From Adiantum capillus-veneris (Eukaryota > Streptophyta > Polypodiopsida > Polypodiales > Pteridaceae): a stretch of DNA of 64,000 bases. The notes beneath the pieces were generated by a model that did not search any database, was not told the origin of the DNA, and worked only from the letters and a program-made list of their open reading frames with translations. A program made the position numbers and the translations under genes. This document shows positions 49,592 through 61,000 of this stretch, piece by piece. Within the stretch, counting starts at the first letter, position 1. The number at the start of each line of letters is the position of its first letter. The stretch covers positions 72,305,910 to 72,369,909 of the forward strand of contig CM043960.1 in NCBI GenBank assembly GCA_014529385.2. Direction: 5' to 3'.

Positions 49592-49780
49592 ACGCTTTCC
49601 ATGTGAGTCTTCTTCGACAGTTCATGGGAGAATTGCGGGAATCAACCCGAGGACAGTCCACAACCCGAGGTTGATGAGCTCGACAAAGTATTACACCCTG
49701 AGCAGATTCTAGCCCACAAGGAAAGGCGCCAAGGAGGTAGACTAGTCCGCTGTCGTACGTCCATGTGGAGATATTAAGTT
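49592..49780 (+). pseudogene. Gypsy integrase C-terminus and chromodomain start
   Basis: AFHVSLLRQFMGELRE matches the integrase C-terminal VFHVSLL motif. In a shifted frame, VDELDKVLHPEQILAHKERR then matches the run-in to a chromovirus chromodomain. The body of the chromodomain is not recognisable. Confidence 0.55.
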
Positions 49781-49789
49781 AAAAGATTT

Positions 49790-49912
49790 ATCAAAGCCGT
49801 TATCTGTCTCTTTGACATATATGCCAAATGTGGTGCACTGAAGAAAGCACGTAAAATGCTTGAGGAGTGTGCTTTTGAACGTTGTCTCTTGGAAGCCATT
49901 AAAGCATAGACT
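49790..49912 (+). pseudogene. PPR fragment captured among retroelement scraps
   Basis: Reads ADIYAKCG-like phrase as DIYAKCGALKKARKMLEE (from ATATATGCCAAATGTGGTGC), followed by a decayed VSWEAIKA. It matches the DMYAKCGxLxxA motif of the PPR relics at 8.6-14.1 kb but on the opposite strand and far away. Confidence 0.55.
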
Positions 49913-49929
49913 CGAAGTGAACGGAGGAG

Positions 49930-51665
49930 GCTGACTTGGTAGATACGCATATGATTTTAGAACTCTACCTAGTTTTGTGGGAGGAATACCATCACATGAT
50001 GGCACTTTGGGACCAGACCAAGAGCATGGTGGATACATTGGAGGGACGAGGACTTTTGCTGCTCCAATCCTCGACGACCTTACTCCTGTGGGACCAGCAA
50101 AAGATTACAAGGAAGGTGGTCAATCAGTCAAGTTTAATACTTTCCATGGTGGGATGGATGAGGTAAAGGCCTTAGCCTTTATCCACTAGTTCGACAACGC
50201 CTTTAATGGTGAGAATTTTGCAGAGGCTTCCAAACTTCGCAAAGTCGCTACTTTTCTGAAGGACAATACACAGTCATGGTGGAATGGCCTTATGAACAAC
50301 CGCATTCAGCCGAGGACTTGGGTGGATTTCAAGAGAACATTTGCAGCTATCTTTATGACTGTGGCTTTTGAAGCGGATGTGATAGCAACTTGGAGTACAC
50401 TTTCATATCTTGGTTGCTCGACTATGGAATAGTACATATCAAAGTTTTGGAAGGCACAGTTGCCGGTGACTTCGTTTCAGAATGTTACTCTTAAGGAGCA
50501 AGTTGAGTGATTTGTTATAGGATTGCCAAAGATACTCGGGAATCATTGTATCAAGTTCCGGGTTCGCACTATACATCAGCTAACATTGGTCGACAGGCTT
50601 TCTCTATGTATACCAAGACAACCCAGACTATGGCTGATCTTGATGAGCCACAACCAGAACCAGAGATCATCTTCGAGTAGATCCCGTCTATCTACAGGTT
50701 TAGTACCTGATATTCTGGGATCAAGGGATGCGGATGCGAGTTCAGAGCTGCAGAGAATGGGGTCAGGTCCGGGATCATCAATTGCTTGTTTTCTTCGATT
50801 CGGGGGTAAGGGCCAGTTTTATTACACCAGAGCTAGCTGAGAAGATGGGAGTAAAGATGAATGAGATGGGGCTTGCGTGTACATCTACTATGACTATTCA
50901 TTTCTTTGCAGAGATAACAACACCTTTGCATGATGCAAGATGGACATGTTATTGCCTATAAGAGTAGGGTATTGAGAGGGCCAGAGTAGCATATGTAAAT
51001 TTACAAGAAGGAGTTGCTTGGCGTTATTCATGCTCTAGAGTCATGGAAGCACTATCTTCTTGGAGCGGATTTTACTATGCAGACTGATCATCAGCCATTG
51101 CTATATTTTCTCACTCAGGCCAAGCTTTGTGAGAAGCATTTGTCATGGGACAACTTCTTGTCTATGTTTCATTTTCAGCTTGTGTATGTTGCGGGCAAGA
51201 AGAATGTGGTAGCAGATAACTTGTCTAGGCGTCCACATGTAGCGGCCGAGTTGGATGAGATGCGAGATCATTACAATACAGATGCGGATTTTGTTGAGCC
51301 CTATGACGCTCTTGTTCGTGGCGAACATCCTGATTCATTTCTGATGTTTCGTGGAAAGCTTTGCGTTTGTCGACTTCTTCGACAGAAGGTTATGACAGAG
51401 AGTCATGCACCACCCTATTGACCTGTATAACCAAATTTTGGCAGCATAACAACTCCAAACTGGTCCCAAACAAGTTTCCAACCAAGAACTCACTTTCTTT
51501 GACAAAAACCCTCTAATTCCAACTCAAAAAGAGCAATTACAGCTCTCTAGATTTCTGGTTTTTCACCTGTTTCCAACCCCAACCATTCCCAAAAGTGTAC
51601 TCTGACAATTGGGCACTGTTCCCAATGTTCCAGGAATCCATACGGCTACAAAACAGTCCAAAAAC
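49930..51665 (+). mobile_element. Gypsy deletion derivative, copy 2 (gag-protease-RNase H)
   Basis: The frame from 49977 reads gag (SVKFNTFHGGMDEVKALAFI, ASKLRKVATFLKDNTQSWWN, RTWVDFKRTFAAIFM) with stops at 50187, 50430 and 50508, all explainable as C-to-T. Near 50790 it reads LLVFFDSGVRASFITPELAE, an aspartic-protease segment. It then jumps at about 50930 into RNase H (AVIHALESWKHYLLGADFTM, TDHQPLLYFLTQAKLCEKHL, HFQLVYVAGKKNVVADNLSR), skipping reverse transcriptase, and ends in the tail shared with copy 1. Integrase is absent, with the same RNase H-to-tail junction as copy 1. Confidence 0.8.
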
Positions 51666-51811
51666 AGCAGTCATTGAGGAAATTCTGAATGTATTGTGCA
51701 TCACTGTGTTTGCATTCCTGTCAGCTTGGGAGTCAATCTTCTAGTATGTTGTTTGGTGGTTCACTATGAAGGTACCCTTGCCACCCTGTATACAACCAAA
51801 GAAAGAAAAAC

Positions 51812-51869
51812 GAGTCTGAGGGGAATCGAACCCCGACACTAGCCATATGAGGCTATCACCAAGAGACTC
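51812..51869 (-). repeat. tRNA-like module, probable SINE head
   Basis: On the minus strand GAGTCT at the start can pair with AGACTC at the end. TAGCC/GGCTA forms an anticodon-like stem around TCATAT. GGGGTTCGATTCCCC forms a T-arm with a perfect polymerase III B box. No D-arm or normal A box is visible, and the module is only 58 nt. It may be the head of a SINE or a decayed tRNA. Confidence 0.35.
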
Positions 51870-51990
51870 CCCACCACCCACCCTTATTAGTATGATTTTC
51901 AAAAGAATAAAAATCTTGACATATAATAAATTGCTTTGAGATAAAATCTTACCCAACATAAGTTGAGTCGTGAGTTGACGTCTAATAAGA

Positions 51991-54900
51991 CTAGTAGTCC
52001 TCATCGTCATCTTTGAGATTAATCGTCAATAGAATCTTGTCTTCATTATCCTTGTGGAATTCCTCAAACTCCTTCGCCGTTAAATATGTGTTTACATTCA
52101 TTTCCATTGTCCGCTCGACATCCATCATGTCTTCCTCTTCAGTGTCTATAGTGTCAGAGCACGAATCAATGTCGTTCTCATCATGTACAATGTCATCATG
52201 ATCTGCAAGGAAAATTCTACAATTCTCTGAAGTCGATGTGTCTAGATTCGGGGAAGGAACAATTTCTTCTTGATTTTCTTCCTCAAGATCAATGCTATCA
52301 AACAAGTGTCGACCCCTGGGTTGGACATGCACAACTTGCCACCATGGATGAACATATGTATTCTTGAAAAAGAATGTTTGTTCAACATGAGGTGGTAGAA
52401 TGTAAGGCTCTCTTGTTGTACGCATTAACTTTGAGGAGTCGACGGACCAAAATCTGGATGGTTCTCGTATCATTGTGGCATTATTGCCTTTATACTCGGC
52501 ACGAAACCAATCCACCTTCAAAATCACCTGTCAAAATGCACGAATCAAAACTTTAGACTTATGCATAGCTTCAAGAAACTACATGTTATTGATTCATGAA
52601 GAGAGATTTCATTTTACCTGCTTGAAGATACGATACGATACTTCATAATTACCGACAATGGTTCCCACATAACCAAGTTCACTGTCTACAAGATTTGTGT
52701 CTCTTGAACTGGCACGTGATAATTGCTTGAAAGAGGCAACAATGCAAGAATCCTGAGTTAGACGTAAGTCGTCAATGTCTTTTATCCGAAGATGTTGCCC
52801 ATAAGCCCACATGTTGGTATACATTCGAGCCTAGAACAATAAATAAATTATATAAGAAAAAAGAGAAGATTGAAGCTTATTTAGTTCAATTTTTGAAACC
52901 CAAGAAGTTACCTTTCTTTCACACCCGATCATGTACTCTTGTTGTTCCCTTGAGATTGACTCATGATCACTAACCGCACATTGCATACGGGTGTATAACC
53001 AATCCGTGAAAGAAGATACATTCTGCTTGTTATTTACATTGGTTTGACATCTAGATCTTCTCTTTTTATGTCTGCCAACTCGATGGTTTGCAAGCTCCTC
53101 TTCATACTCATCAATAAATTGTTGCATGCATTCGCTATTATAGACAATGAAAGTAGAAATTAATATCCAAATTTCTTGGATGCTAAGTCGAAAAGAGACT
53201 CCCTCACCAGATAGTACCTCGTCTGACATGATAGAAGAAGACTCATTTGTCCATGCAAGTGAAGCTTCAGAGTCCGTTTGTTCAAGATATTCTGAAACGT
53301 AATACATGCATTCTTCAAGCATCCATCCCTCTGCCATTGAACCCTCAGGTCTTGCTTTTTGACGTACATAATCTTTGAGTACGCCCATAAATATTTCGGC
53401 CCAAAACATCCATCGAGTAGAAACAACACCGGCGAGCTCTATCTCGTCCACTAGATGGACCAGAAGATGGACTTGAATATCAAAAAAGGATGTTGGAAGT
53501 TCCTTCTCCATCAAACAAACAAGCTCTATACATTCACACTTCTTTTGTGGAATTATTTGTTTGTCGATCTCTTTAGATGTAATCCATCTATCAGTAAGTT
53601 ATCAAGAAGACATTAGAGAATGATTCAAATAAGTTATCAACTAAAAATTCTCATTGAAAATTAAAGAGCCATAAATATATACCTTGCAAGCGATCCAAGA
53701 CGATAAATTACATCTCGAACTCCTTGGGTAGTGCACCCATCAATAATAAGAGGTAGAACATGCTGCATACATGATTCATCCAATCAAGAAAATATACGAG
53801 AAACTAACTATTTACAAAGATCGTTGTAGATTTACCTTCACAAAGTTGTGCCAATCATGTGTTTTTAAACCAGACAAGCTCTTGTCATCTAAAGTGAACA
53901 TGTTTCTACAAGATGCTCCATATCCCGTAGGTGTACAAATTGACTGAATCTTCATGTTAACTGCCTGCAACTCTTCTGCCGTAAGTACCCATGGAGCACG
54001 CTCATAAGTTGTCTCATTTCGAGTTTCATCATAAAGTGGCCATAGATTGGGCTTTGAGTTTTGATCTTTTAAGTCATGTCTTGCTGCCGCTGTGTCTTTT
54101 AAGCCAACGAGGTGTTGCCATAATGAATGACCAACATTCTTGAAGTGCATCGGATCAAGAAGATGACATATCTTCAAATCCTTCCAATATTCCAAAGTGT
54201 ACCATATCGAAGGACTTTGAGCTAAGGAACGTTTTCCTCTGTCTCGCGCCTTCACACCATTATCATCGTCGTCGCTTATGATCCCAGACTCCGGATCAAT
54301 AGCGGGTCCAACAATCCACTTTAGATACCAATCCTTTGGTGTCATTTATATTGGACATCTTCCTTCTTCTACCAAACCATTAAAATGTATGGCTTGCTTT
54401 CTGTTTCATAGATGATGATCTTCAGGTAAAAATCGTCTATGTCGAAGATATATATTTTTGTTGAGATTTTTGCTATAAATCGATTTTAACCAATCACCAC
54501 AAACAGGACAAGCTTTATAGCCCTTCGTACATATCCCTGCATGAAAAAAATAATGAAGGTGATTAGCGCATTAACAATCCTAGCATATGAGATAATTTAT
54601 ATATAAAAGCGCATTTACCTGAGCAAAATCCATATCCTGGAAAATTGTGGATAGTCCATGCTAAAATTCCACGAAAAGTAAATTTTCTCTGATCAATGCT
54701 TCTAGACACATCAATCCCTCTCCACAATTCTTGAAGATCATCGATAAGAGGAGCTAAATAAACATTCAAGTCTTTAACTTGTCGTTTTCCGGGAATCAAG
54801 AGTGAGAGCATTAAATGTTCTTTCTTGATGCTGAGATATGGGGGTAGGTTATAATTGATAACTACCACCGACCATGTAGACCATTTACTTGATTTCATAG

Positions 54901-55830
54901 AAAATGGATTCACACCATCCAATGCTACACCCATCTTTAAATTGCGTGGTTCTTTTGCAAAATATGGCCATAGCGTTTCCATATGCTCAAATGCAAGACT
55001 ATCCATTGGAATTCGCATTACTCCATCTTTGCTCTTGTGCTCTACTCCCCATATCATAAGCTTAGCTAGTTCGGGACTTTGAAACATATGTTTTACACGT
55101 GAGCGAGGAAAAAATGTCTCAACACCTTTCTAGGGACCTTACCTTTCTTCTTTTTATAACGAGACGTTTGACATTTTGGACACGACATATTGTCCTTGTA
55201 CTCACCTCTATATAAAATGCAATTGTTGGGACATGCATGTATAGAAGAATAGTCAAGTCCAAGACTACTTATCATCCTTTTCACCTCATCATGTGATGTA
55301 GGAAGGATATTGCTTGTCGGCAAGAACTTCTGAGAGAGTAGTCTGCAAGTTGAACAAAAACTATGATCAATAAAAATCACAAAAGTTTAGAATTCTAGCA
55401 AGAAAATATGTTGTATTCGTACATACTTCAATAGTGCTGAAGTAGATACATTACTCCATCCAAACTGATTCTTAAGATTAAGTATAATTAAGCTTGCACT
55501 TAGTCGTGATAGCTGGCTTCCTGTGTAGATATGCTTTAGAGATTCTTCTCGAAGATATTTCTTATTTTTAGGAATATTTGTACTATCATTTTGATACCAA
55601 TCCTCAATAAAATCAGCCATGCCATCGTCATTATCAAAGATATCAACACATCCATTAAAATCCTTTGAATATTGTTCTTTAAGTCTTGCATACGTGTGAG
55701 GATCACTTCTGCGTAGGATCCTCATGCACTCTATAGACATGTGAGATACGTCATGTGGATGTTGGTTTGCGACATTATCAATGTCATAATCCGGAATCTG
55801 TATAGGCAAAGAAGATTGTATCATTAGCAT
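51991..55830 (-). pseudogene. CACTA TNP2-like transposase, multi-exon, nearly full
   Basis: Minus-strand order: N-terminal part 55830-55387 (YARLKEQYSKDFNGCVDIFD, LSRLSASLIILNLKNQFGWS); Cys segment 55380-55093 (IHACPNNCILYRGEYKDNMS, CPKC, KVPRKVLRHF); Transposase_21 core 55087-54600 (LKMGVALDGVNPFSMKSSKW, VYLAPLIDDLQELWRGID, NFPGYGFC); 54540-53812 (ACPVCGDW, LRHRRFLPEDHH, ICHLLDPMHFKNVGHSLW, GLKTHDWHNFVK). DUF4218 is at 53514 onward (HLLVHLVDEIELAGVVSTRW, RQKARPEGSMAEGW), DUF4216 at 52824-52400 (MWAYGQHLRIKDID, VDWFRAEYKGNN, YILPPHVEQTFF), with an acidic tail to 51991. Intron borders are plausible. Two in-frame stops (54406-54408 TGA, 54346-54348 TAA) and a missing N-terminus make it a probable pseudogene. 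It retains all domains, unlike CACTA-1 and CACTA-2. Confidence 0.85.
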
Positions 55831-56076
55831 GTTTAGTCAGGCACACATATATAAGTAGCACTTTTCCTTATAATTGAAATTGCACTTTGTTACACATGTA
55901 CAAACATTAAAATAAAAGACAAGACGATCATCACAATAAATCCGAGATAAAAGAAACACATCACTTTTCCTCAGCAGAAGGTGTGTGTTTTTGCCAACAT
56001 ATACTAGAATATTAGAAACTTATCTATTATACGATTCTCTAATGTATGTTATTTTATATAATCAAATCTACATAGG

Positions 56077-56668
56077 AGGCAGCACGAAAGAGAGTGGCTA
56101 GTGATCACACATCTAGACTAGGCTGGATGGGACGAGACAGATTCGTGGCCACATTTGTGAGTATAGACCCTTCAAATTTGAACTTTCAAAGCTAATATTA
56201 GCGAATGAAGTTTACAACAAGTCTTTGGTTCTGTCTTACTGCAGACCAAAGACTATGGTCGTCCACCTATGATGCAGGAGATAGAGTACGCTACGTACTA
56301 CGGCTACCGGGCTTTGTGCGCGACGCTTTCTGACAGGCTAGATCCACTTGTGAGTATGATTGTTTATTTTGTACTTTGTTTTCATGCAGATTGTAATATG
56401 TTGCTATCTGATTTCACTACTAATACAGGAGCAACATGGCGAGGCCGATCCAGCAGAGGTGGCTCGACAGGAGGCAGAGGGGCGACACCGAGAGGTTGAG
56501 AGGAGCGACGATCCGGTCAGTGATGACAGACCTAGGGATGTGCAGGTTGGAGATATCCACAGTCGTAGTGCCACGGGTGATGCTGATGGAGATGACACTG
56601 CTGGTCACCACACGGATGCTAGTGATTGTTCTGGTAGTGAGCACGGCTCATATATTGATAGAGACTAG
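56077..56668 (+). pseudogene. CACTA second gene, last three exons
   Basis: Three exons with canonical borders: 56078-56155 (RKRVASDHTSRLGWMGRDRF, donor GTGAGT), about 56243-56349 (YGRPPMMQEIEYATYYGYRA, donor GTGAGT) and from about 56431 to TAG at 56666-56668 (GEADPAEVARQEAEGRH, acidic C-terminus). This is the Ptta/En/Spm-type C-terminal region. It runs opposite to the transposase gene at its left. It could be the 3-prime half of the gene begun at 44994, with about 10 kb of insertions in between, but orientation and distance leave that open. Confidence 0.55.
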
Positions 56669-56689
56669 GGATTTGTTTGTTGTATATTT

Positions 56690-56880
56690 GAGGATGGAGA
56701 TGAGACTCGTTTTGTATATGCAAGTGATGAGAGTAGATATTTGTTTTGTATATGCATTAATGAGACACGTTTTGTATATGCGCTGATGAGACTCATTTTG
56801 TATATACTTTGTATATGAGCTGATGGAGATGAGACACTTGTTCTATATGTAAAAACCACGAGAGTAGATATTTTCTTGGA
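56690..56880. repeat. Short degenerate tandem repeat after second gene
   Basis: GATGAGACTCGTTTTGTATATGC-type units of about 25-35 bp recur five or so times. They lie just downstream of the stop codon, in the place where CACTA-1 and CACTA-2 carry GGTTAT arrays. Confidence 0.7.
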
Positions 56881-57401
56881 TCCCTAACTCAATTAAATCT
56901 TGTTGCTTGAACCCAATCTTGATTTTTTTGTCGTACAAAATCTCTTGAAAATTTTAAGTCCTATACAAGCACATTGAAACCAAGGTTCTAGGTGCTCCAA
57001 CTGTGTCCATACCATGTCTTTTAACAATTCTAGTTGATCTACGTGAAAATTTTGAGGATTTTAATGTGTTTGTCTCAAAATGTCAATATCAAACTTTTGT
57101 CATAATTTTCTACAAGGTCTATTCATTTTTATTTTAGCTTGTAAAGTCAATGTTTTGAAAACATCAACAGTAGTCTTACAAGGGTCCACTTGATGAGTGT
57201 AATTCTTGACCATGATAGCTTCCAAAATGCAAGATTATATTTTTAAAAGATCCCCTAGTTGACATGTTTGATCACATTAAGAGGGTTTTCTTAAATGCAT
57301 TGTCTAATGCAAGTAGCATTTAATATAAATTTTTCAAAAAGGGACACCTAAGTGTCCTGTTTTGGTACCAAACTAGTGTTGAAACGTAGTTTATTTGTTT
57401 T
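56881..57401. other. Gene-free flank of copia-1
   Basis: AT-rich DNA without recognised domains. Its last 18 bp (57384-57401) match the pre-insertion site copy at 63074-63091. Confidence 0.5.
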
Positions 57402-57723
57402 TGTTGAGATGTTGAGCTCTACACCTTGAGTTGGCATCCACTACGGGTCTTGGCCGCTTACGGCATTTACTCACTGGCGCGTTAGGTGACCGACACGGAG
57501 GATCTCTGCCAGTGATTCTACAGCTGGACTACACTTATAGTGCCAGCCTAGTACGCTTCTAGCGAGTTCACACTTAGTGACCGCATGTACATATGTGCTA
57601 CTTTTCAGCTTTAGCACTTAGTCATTTTGTACCCTCTTTTCTGTGAAGAAGAAGAAGAAGCTTTCCATCTCTGTGTGCTTTGTGCTTGTCTTGTGTAGCT
57701 CTCTTGCATCCTCATTCTTTACA
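57402..57723 (+). repeat. 5-prime LTR of copia-1
   Basis: Starts TGTTGAGATG, ends CTTTACA. It contains the promoter and polyadenylation functions of the element by family rule. A GAAGAAGAAGAAG tract lies about 85 bp from its end. It carries CTT at the site of the 3-bp difference from the other LTR. Confidence 0.95.
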
Positions 57724-57735
57724 TGGTATCAGAGC
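57724..57735 (+). promoter_or_regulatory. Primer-binding site of copia-1
   Basis: TGGTATCAGAGC directly abuts the LTR and is complementary to the 3-prime end of plant initiator tRNA-Met, which primes minus-strand DNA synthesis. Confidence 0.95.
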
Positions 57736-58016
57736 CTGGTGCAGGCAAGAGAGGCTAAGAGAGCAAGAGCATCACAATCCCTTCGTTCGCAATCCACGAC
57801 CAGATGCCCAAAGTTTTTCGGGGTTTTTCGCACAAGTTTCTGAACAGGTCTCCAAAGTGCAGTATACAGAGATTTACTGTACAAGTACAGTGGTTGTATG
57901 TACGCTTGATTGTGGACACTCGTTGAGTGTAGAAAGCGTTACAAGAACCACGATAGCAGGTTCAGCAGATTTGCAGGTTTTTGCAGATTGCAGCTATTTT
58001 GTCTTAGTGCTTCAAG

Positions 58017-61000
58017 ATGTCTGACGGTTTCAGTCAGATTGTTACTGAGAAGCTTGAGAAAAATAACTACCCTGCATGGAAGTTCAGAATAACAAATTTC
58101 CTAAAAGGAAAAGGTTATTGGGACTATGTAGAAGGAGACAATGAAAAGGAACCAGAGATTCCCGAGGCAAATGCTACAGCAGAACAAAGGAAAGCTTTGA
58201 GGGACTGGCAACAAGGCCAGAGCAAAGTGATGTATTGGCTTTCTATGAGCATCACAGATGGCATGATGGGCTATCTACAGGATGCTGAAACCCCCGCCAT
58301 TGCATGGAAAAACTTAGGCAGAGTGTTCGAGGTGAACACCAAGGCCAGGAAGCTTCAACTAAAGTCGGAGCTAAATCAGGTTAAAAGGAACAACTTCTCC
58401 ATCAATGATTATGCTTTGAAGATCAAGAGTATCATTGAGGCTCTTGGATCTATTAAAGTCTCAGTGGAAGGCGATGACATTGTCCGTGCATGCTTGGATG
58501 GTCTAGGAGATGAGTATGTACATTTTAGGTCTTCCATGAATACAAGAGACGACATCCCCGTGTTCCAAGATTTGATTTCTATGCTTATTCTTGAGGAGAA
58601 GAACCTTGACACATCTTCTTCTCATGGCAGAAATAATTCTGAACAGGCCTTCTATTCTAACTCCAACAGAGGTAGAGGTAGAGGTCGTGGTCGAGGCCCA
58701 AGGGGTTGCAGGGGCCAATTTCTGGAAGTTCAATCAAATCAAAACAATACAGGTGGCAGGGGAAACTAGTCTCAAGGCAGGGGGAGTCAAAGAGGTCGTG
58801 GTGCAGGATCAAGCAGGCAGCAACATACTCCAGATAGTAGAGAATGTTGGACTTGTGGTGAAAGAGGTCACATGTCACGTGACTGTCCAAAGGGAAAAGC
58901 AAGTAGAAAGAGAGAACAGGGCAACTATGCATCTACTAGCAGAGATGTAGATGACAGCAAAAACGAGCGCATGTTTGTTATGCAACATGTAATGAATACA
59001 ATGACTGCAGAGAATTCCACCCAAGATGATGTTTGGTATGTGGATTCAGGTGCCTCTAATCACATGACGTCTCGTGGAGAGTGGTTTAGAGATATGCGCA
59101 AACCAGATGTGTCAGGCTATGTGCAGACAGGAGATGACACAGCTCACCCCATTGCTCATGTAGGGGACATACCTCTAAATACGAAGAGTGGGAAATCAAA
59201 GTACTTAGCAGATGTACTTCATGTCCCAAACATTACAAAGAATCTTGTTTCTGTTGGACAAATGGTTGAGCAGGGTTTGCAGGTTCGCTTCAATCCAAAT
59301 GGCTGTTATGTAGAAGATTTCCAGAATGGCTGTAAGCTGATCACAGAGGGCAAATGTGTGGGCAGAATGTTTACGCTGAATGTAGACATGCCTGAGGTAA
59401 AAGCTGCATTATTTGCACAGGGCACAGGTGTTGTGGCTGATGTTGACATTTGGCACAAACGCATTGGCCATGTCAATGAGTAGAGATTGCGCAGCATGCA
59501 ATCAAAACAGATTGTAAAAGGTTTGCCCAAATTCAAGGTGGATGGTATGCATAAAGTGTGTGCAGCATGCCAGTTTGGAAAACAGTCAAAGGGCTCATTT
59601 CCACATGAGCGCAATGTATGTAAAAAGCCACTTGAGGTGGTGCACACAGATGTTTGGGGTCCAACCGATACTGCAAGTATACATGGTTGCAGGTATTATG
59701 TCTCTTTCATTGATGACCATACAAGGAAAGTATGGGTCTACTTCATGCGTAACAAAAGTGAAGTGTTTGGTCACTTTCAAGACTTCAAAGTCATGATTGA
59801 GAAGGAGACAGATATGCAAATCAAGACATTGAGGTCAGATGGAGGGGGAGAGTACTTCTCCAATGATTTTTTAGATTTTCTGCGAATGCATGGTATACAC
59901 AGGCAGTTTACATGCAGATATACTCCACAGCAGAATGGGGTCGCAGAAAGGAAAAACAGGCACATTGCAGAGGTTGCACGTGCATTGATGAATGAGAAGA
60001 ACATGCCTCATCATTTCTGGGCTGAAGCTGTAAATACAGTTGTGTACATTATGAACAGGACACCTACAGCTGCGGTGCATGATGTAACACCTGAGGAAAA
60101 GTTTACAGGTACAAAGCCTGATTTGGCACACTTGAAAGTGTTTGGCTGCATAGCTTACGTGCATGTACCAGATGAGTTGCGTAGGAAATTGGATCCTAAA
60201 GCAGAGAAATGTATTCTTGTGGGATATTCCCTTGAACAAAAGGGGTACAGGTGCTACAATCCTACTACACGAGAATTACGAGTGAGCAGAGATGTAGTCT
60301 TTGATGAGATGAGCAGCTGGTACAGTAATGCACATGGCACTATTGGGGCTGATGTAAAAGATGATGTGGTTGTACAAAATGTGAGGCCACAGTCACATGT
60401 TTTGAGTGGACCACAAGAGTCCTCTTCTCGTGGCTCTGTTGAGAAACAATGGAATGGTAGACTACGTACGCAGGTTACTCCACCAACAGGTACAGGGAAT
60501 GTATCACGAAAAGGAAAGGAAAAGGTTGATGAACCTCCCTTTATGGTTGATGCATCATCAGGTTTTTCACATGTAGACATGGATTCAGATGGTTCTGAAC
60601 AAAGTCTTGATGAGGAATTTGGAATTCCGGCTGTCAGGACACCTGGTGTAAGGAAAGTACAAGAAGATGCTAGAGGGTAAAGGAGTGACCCAGGACCGCG
60701 CAGATCTAATAGAGTCAGAAATCCAGTTCAGAAATTGACTTATGATGGGTATCTAGCGCATCACCAAGCCTACATGGCTAAGGTGATACAGGATGTGGAG
60801 CCCACATGTTTTGAGGATGCAGTTGGAAATGTGCATTGGGATGATGCAATGAATGAAGAGATGGCTGCATTGGAAGCAAATGACACATGGGAGTTGGTGC
60901 CATTGCCAAGTGGCAAGAAAGCTATTGGCTGTAAATGGGTGTATAAAACCAAGCATAAGGCTGATGGTAACATTGAGCGTCACAAGGCAAGGCTGGTCGC

